Shown one piece after another: positions 13,535-15,001 of a stretch of 15,001 nucleotides of DNA. Source of the DNA: M3007 sp046153695 (GTDB taxonomy: Bacteria > Bacteroidota > Bacteroidia > Chitinophagales > Saprospiraceae); assembly GCA_046153695.1 (NCBI GenBank), contig JBJXEZ010000054.1:1-15001 (forward strand). Direction: 5' to 3'. Position numbers and translations under genes: made by a program. The first letter of the stretch is position 1; every line of letters begins with the position of its first letter. The notes beneath the pieces were generated by a model. It was given only the letters and a program-made list of their open reading frames with translations, did not search any database and was not told where the DNA came from.

Positions 13535-14647
13535 ATGAAATCAACACCACTTACAGAAAAACACGTGGCGCTGGGCGCCAAAATGGCCGAATTTGCCGGC
13601 TATAACATGCCCATTTCGTACACCTCAATCACGGATGAACACCATGCCGTGCGCAACAATGTCGGCGTATTCGATGTCAGCCACATGGGCGAATTCATCG
13701 TGAAGGGCCGGGAGGCAACGGCTTTTTTGCAAAGCGCCACTTCCAACGATGTGAGTAAACTCGAACCCGGCGAAGTGCAGTACTCCTGTATGCCCAACAA
13801 AAAAGGCGGCATCGTGGACGACCTGCTCGTGTACCGCCTCGACGACGTGGCTGAAATGACCGAAGCCGGCGTTCAGACCTACATGCTGGTGGTAAACGCC
13901 TCCAATGAAACCAAGGATTGGCGCTGGCTCAAGCGCATCGCCCGGGGGTTCGACGTGAAAATGCAGAACATCTCGTCTAAAACGGCCCTAATCGCTGTGC
14001 AAGGCCCAAAAGCCGCTGCGGCGCTGCAGAAATTGACGCAAATTCCACTTGCCGAAATCAAATACTACAACTTTCGCCGCGGGCGGTTTGCAGGCTGCAA
14101 CAACGTGATCGTGTCGGCCACAGGCTATACTGGCTCAGGCGGTTTCGAGATTTACGCCCGCAACCGCGACATAGCCAAGATTTGGGACAAGGTATTTGCC
14201 AATGGCGCCAAATGGGACATCAAGCCCGTGGGCCTCGGCGCACGCGATACCCTTCGCCTCGAAAAAGGCTTCTGTCTGTACGGCAACGATATCAACGACA
14301 AAACCAGTCCCATTGAGGCCGGCCTCGGCTGGATCACCAAACTGAACAAAACCGCCGACTTCCCGTCCAAGGAGAAGTTTCAAAAACAAAAGGCCGAGGG
14401 AGCAAAGCGCAAACTGGTGGCATTTGTGCTGAACGAGCGCCGGGTACCGCGCCACGATTACGAGATCGAAAGCCGCCGAGGCGCCAAGATCGGGGTCGTC
14501 ACTTCCGGCACGCACTCCCCTACCCTCGACCAGCCCATCGGCATGGGGTATGTAAAAAGCAAGTTTGCCGAACCCGGCAGCAAGATCATGATCGTGGCTG
14601 GCAGCAAAAAACTGGAAGCTACCGTCGTGAAACTACCCTTCGTTTAA
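13535..14647 (+). CDS. gcvT: Glycine cleavage system T-protein (aminomethyltransferase)
   Basis: The enzyme transfers the methylene group of the aminomethyl-lipoyl H-protein to tetrahydrofolate, releasing ammonia, in the cytoplasmic glycine cleavage complex. ATG at 13535 gives 370 residues (E. coli GcvT 364) and starts MKSTPLTEKHVALGAKMAEF, aligning with the family's N-terminus. An upstream in-frame TTG at 13487 was not used. Conserved stretches are DEHHAVRNNVGVFDVSHMGE, SNDVSKL (Asp72 aligns with the catalytic Asp of T-proteins), YSCMPNKKGGIVDDLLVY, IAVQGPKA, ATGYTGSGGFEIY, GLGARDTLRLEKGFCLYGND, SPIEAGLGW and TSGTHSPTLDQPIGMGYV. The gene appears intact. The H- and P-protein genes are not in the window. 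The next gene starts 1 nt after the stop, so the two are likely one operon. Confidence 0.95.
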   Translation: MKSTPLTEKHVALGAKMAEFAGYNMPISYTSITDEHHAVRNNVGVFDVSHMGEFIVKGREATAFLQSATSNDVSKLEPGEVQYSCMPNKKGGIVDDLLVYRLDDVAEMTEAGVQTYMLVVNASNETKDWRWLKRIARGFDVKMQNISSKTALIAVQGPKAAAALQKLTQIPLAEIKYYNFRRGRFAGCNNVIVSATGYTGSGGFEIYARNRDIAKIWDKVFANGAKWDIKPVGLGARDTLRLEKGFCLYGNDINDKTSPIEAGLGWITKLNKTADFPSKEKFQKQKAEGAKRKLVAFVLNERRVPRHDYEIESRRGAKIGVVTSGTHSPTLDQPIGMGYVKSKFAEPGSKIMIVAGSKKLEATVVKLPFV

Positions 14648-14648
14648 C

Positions 14649-15001
14649 ATGGAGATCACCGAGGTTTTTTACCCGCTCAACCGCAATGAGTGGCGTGCCT
14701 GGCTCGAAACCCACCATCAAACCAAGAAAGAGGTCTGGGTTCGGAAGTTCCTCAAATCTGCCCAAAAGCCGACCCTGCCCTACGACGATATGGTGGAGGA
14801 ATGCCTGTGCTTTGGCTGGATTGACGGCGTGATCAAAAAGTACGACCTGGAAAGCGCCGTGCAGCGCATCACGCCGCGCAAAAAAAAAACCTTCCTGTCC
14901 GAACTGAACCGCCAGCGCGTATGGAATCTCCAGGCCAACGGCCTGATGACACCAGCCGGCATCGAACCCATCCGCGACCAGATCGGCTCGCCCGACGACC
15001 C
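14649..15001 (+). CDS. YdeI/OmpD-associated family protein, N-terminal part (3' end outside window)
   Basis: ATG at 14649 lies one base after the gcvT stop, and 117 codons are visible before the window ends. The family pattern is clear: a short strand and WRAWLETHH near the start, KEVWVRKF, YDDMVEECLCFGWIDGVIKKYD (the hallmark CFGWIDG), RITPRKKKTFLSELNRQRV, and NGLMTPAGIEPI. The usual Trp in the WSxxN part of the hallmark RK-x-x-WSxxN is replaced here (FLSELN). The function of the family is poorly known; some members have been linked to resistance to antimicrobial peptides or bacteriocins, which I would not transfer here. The coding sequence holds ten A residues in a row at 14880-14889 (codons for Arg-Lys-Lys-Lys-Thr). 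Confidence 0.85.
   Translation, partial: MEITEVFYPLNRNEWRAWLETHHQTKKEVWVRKFLKSAQKPTLPYDDMVEECLCFGWIDGVIKKYDLESAVQRITPRKKKTFLSELNRQRVWNLQANGLMTPAGIEPIRDQIGSPDD

Noticed and set aside
1..15001. tRNA, rRNA, CRISPR array, transposase or prophage genes
   Set aside because: Intergenic regions were read for cloverleaf elements, regularly spaced direct repeats and integrase or transposase motifs; none were found.

Overview
The window looks like chromosomal DNA of a moderately GC-rich Bacteroidota species. A Saprospiraceae- or Lewinella-like organism is my best guess from general resemblance only. The evidence is a type IX secretion (T9SS) C-terminal sorting domain on a subtilisin-like protease, a Bacteroidota-type Wzi-like outer-membrane protein, TonB-C and LVIVD-repeat proteins, start codons without Shine-Dalgarno sequences, and several matches to the Bacteroidota promoter (TTG, 17-23 nt, TAnnTTTG).

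Layout. 1-618: 3' end of a Wzi-like outer-membrane protein gene, followed 24 nt later by a secreted S8 protease (643-3267). Convergent to it is a saccharopine dehydrogenase family gene (3282-4613, minus). 4614-5178 is a busy regulatory region. It holds a long inverted repeat in the probable 5' UTR of the saccharopine gene, divergent promoters around a palindrome, a 20-codon Thr/Ile/Val-rich leader-like ORF with an intrinsic terminator, and a promoter overlapping that terminator. That promoter should drive a secreted protein with two TonB-C-like domains and a TPR tail (5179-6273). Convergent to it is an AlkC-type DNA glycosylase (6313-7431, minus). 7628-9691 holds a two-gene unit: an LVIVD-repeat lipoprotein and a small outer-membrane barrel protein. 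After an intergenic inverted repeat with 45-nt arms come an ECF sigma factor (9839-10393) and a protein (10438-11922) that seems to span both membranes: cytoplasmic segment, inner-membrane helix, about 200 residues of Thr/Ala/Pro-rich linker, and an outer-membrane barrel ending in Phe. 11991-12965 is a PhyH-family Fe(II)/2-oxoglutarate oxygenase with its own promoter. It is followed by a roughly 460-bp non-coding element with nested inverted repeats (12962-13423). The window ends with gcvT (13535-14647) and, 1 nt later, the 5' part of a YdeI/OmpD-associated family gene.

How the genes work together. The most coherent system is the sigma factor plus dual-membrane protein. Its architecture fits a one-protein signal path from outer membrane to cytoplasmic sigma factor, as reported for dual membrane-spanning anti-sigma factors (Dma) in Bacteroides. 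The other genes are individually ordinary: cell-envelope or secreted proteins, one DNA-repair enzyme and amino-acid metabolism. No tRNA, rRNA, CRISPR array or transposase gene was seen. Three unrelated palindromic repeats sit in the three largest intergenic gaps and look like dispersed non-autonomous elements.
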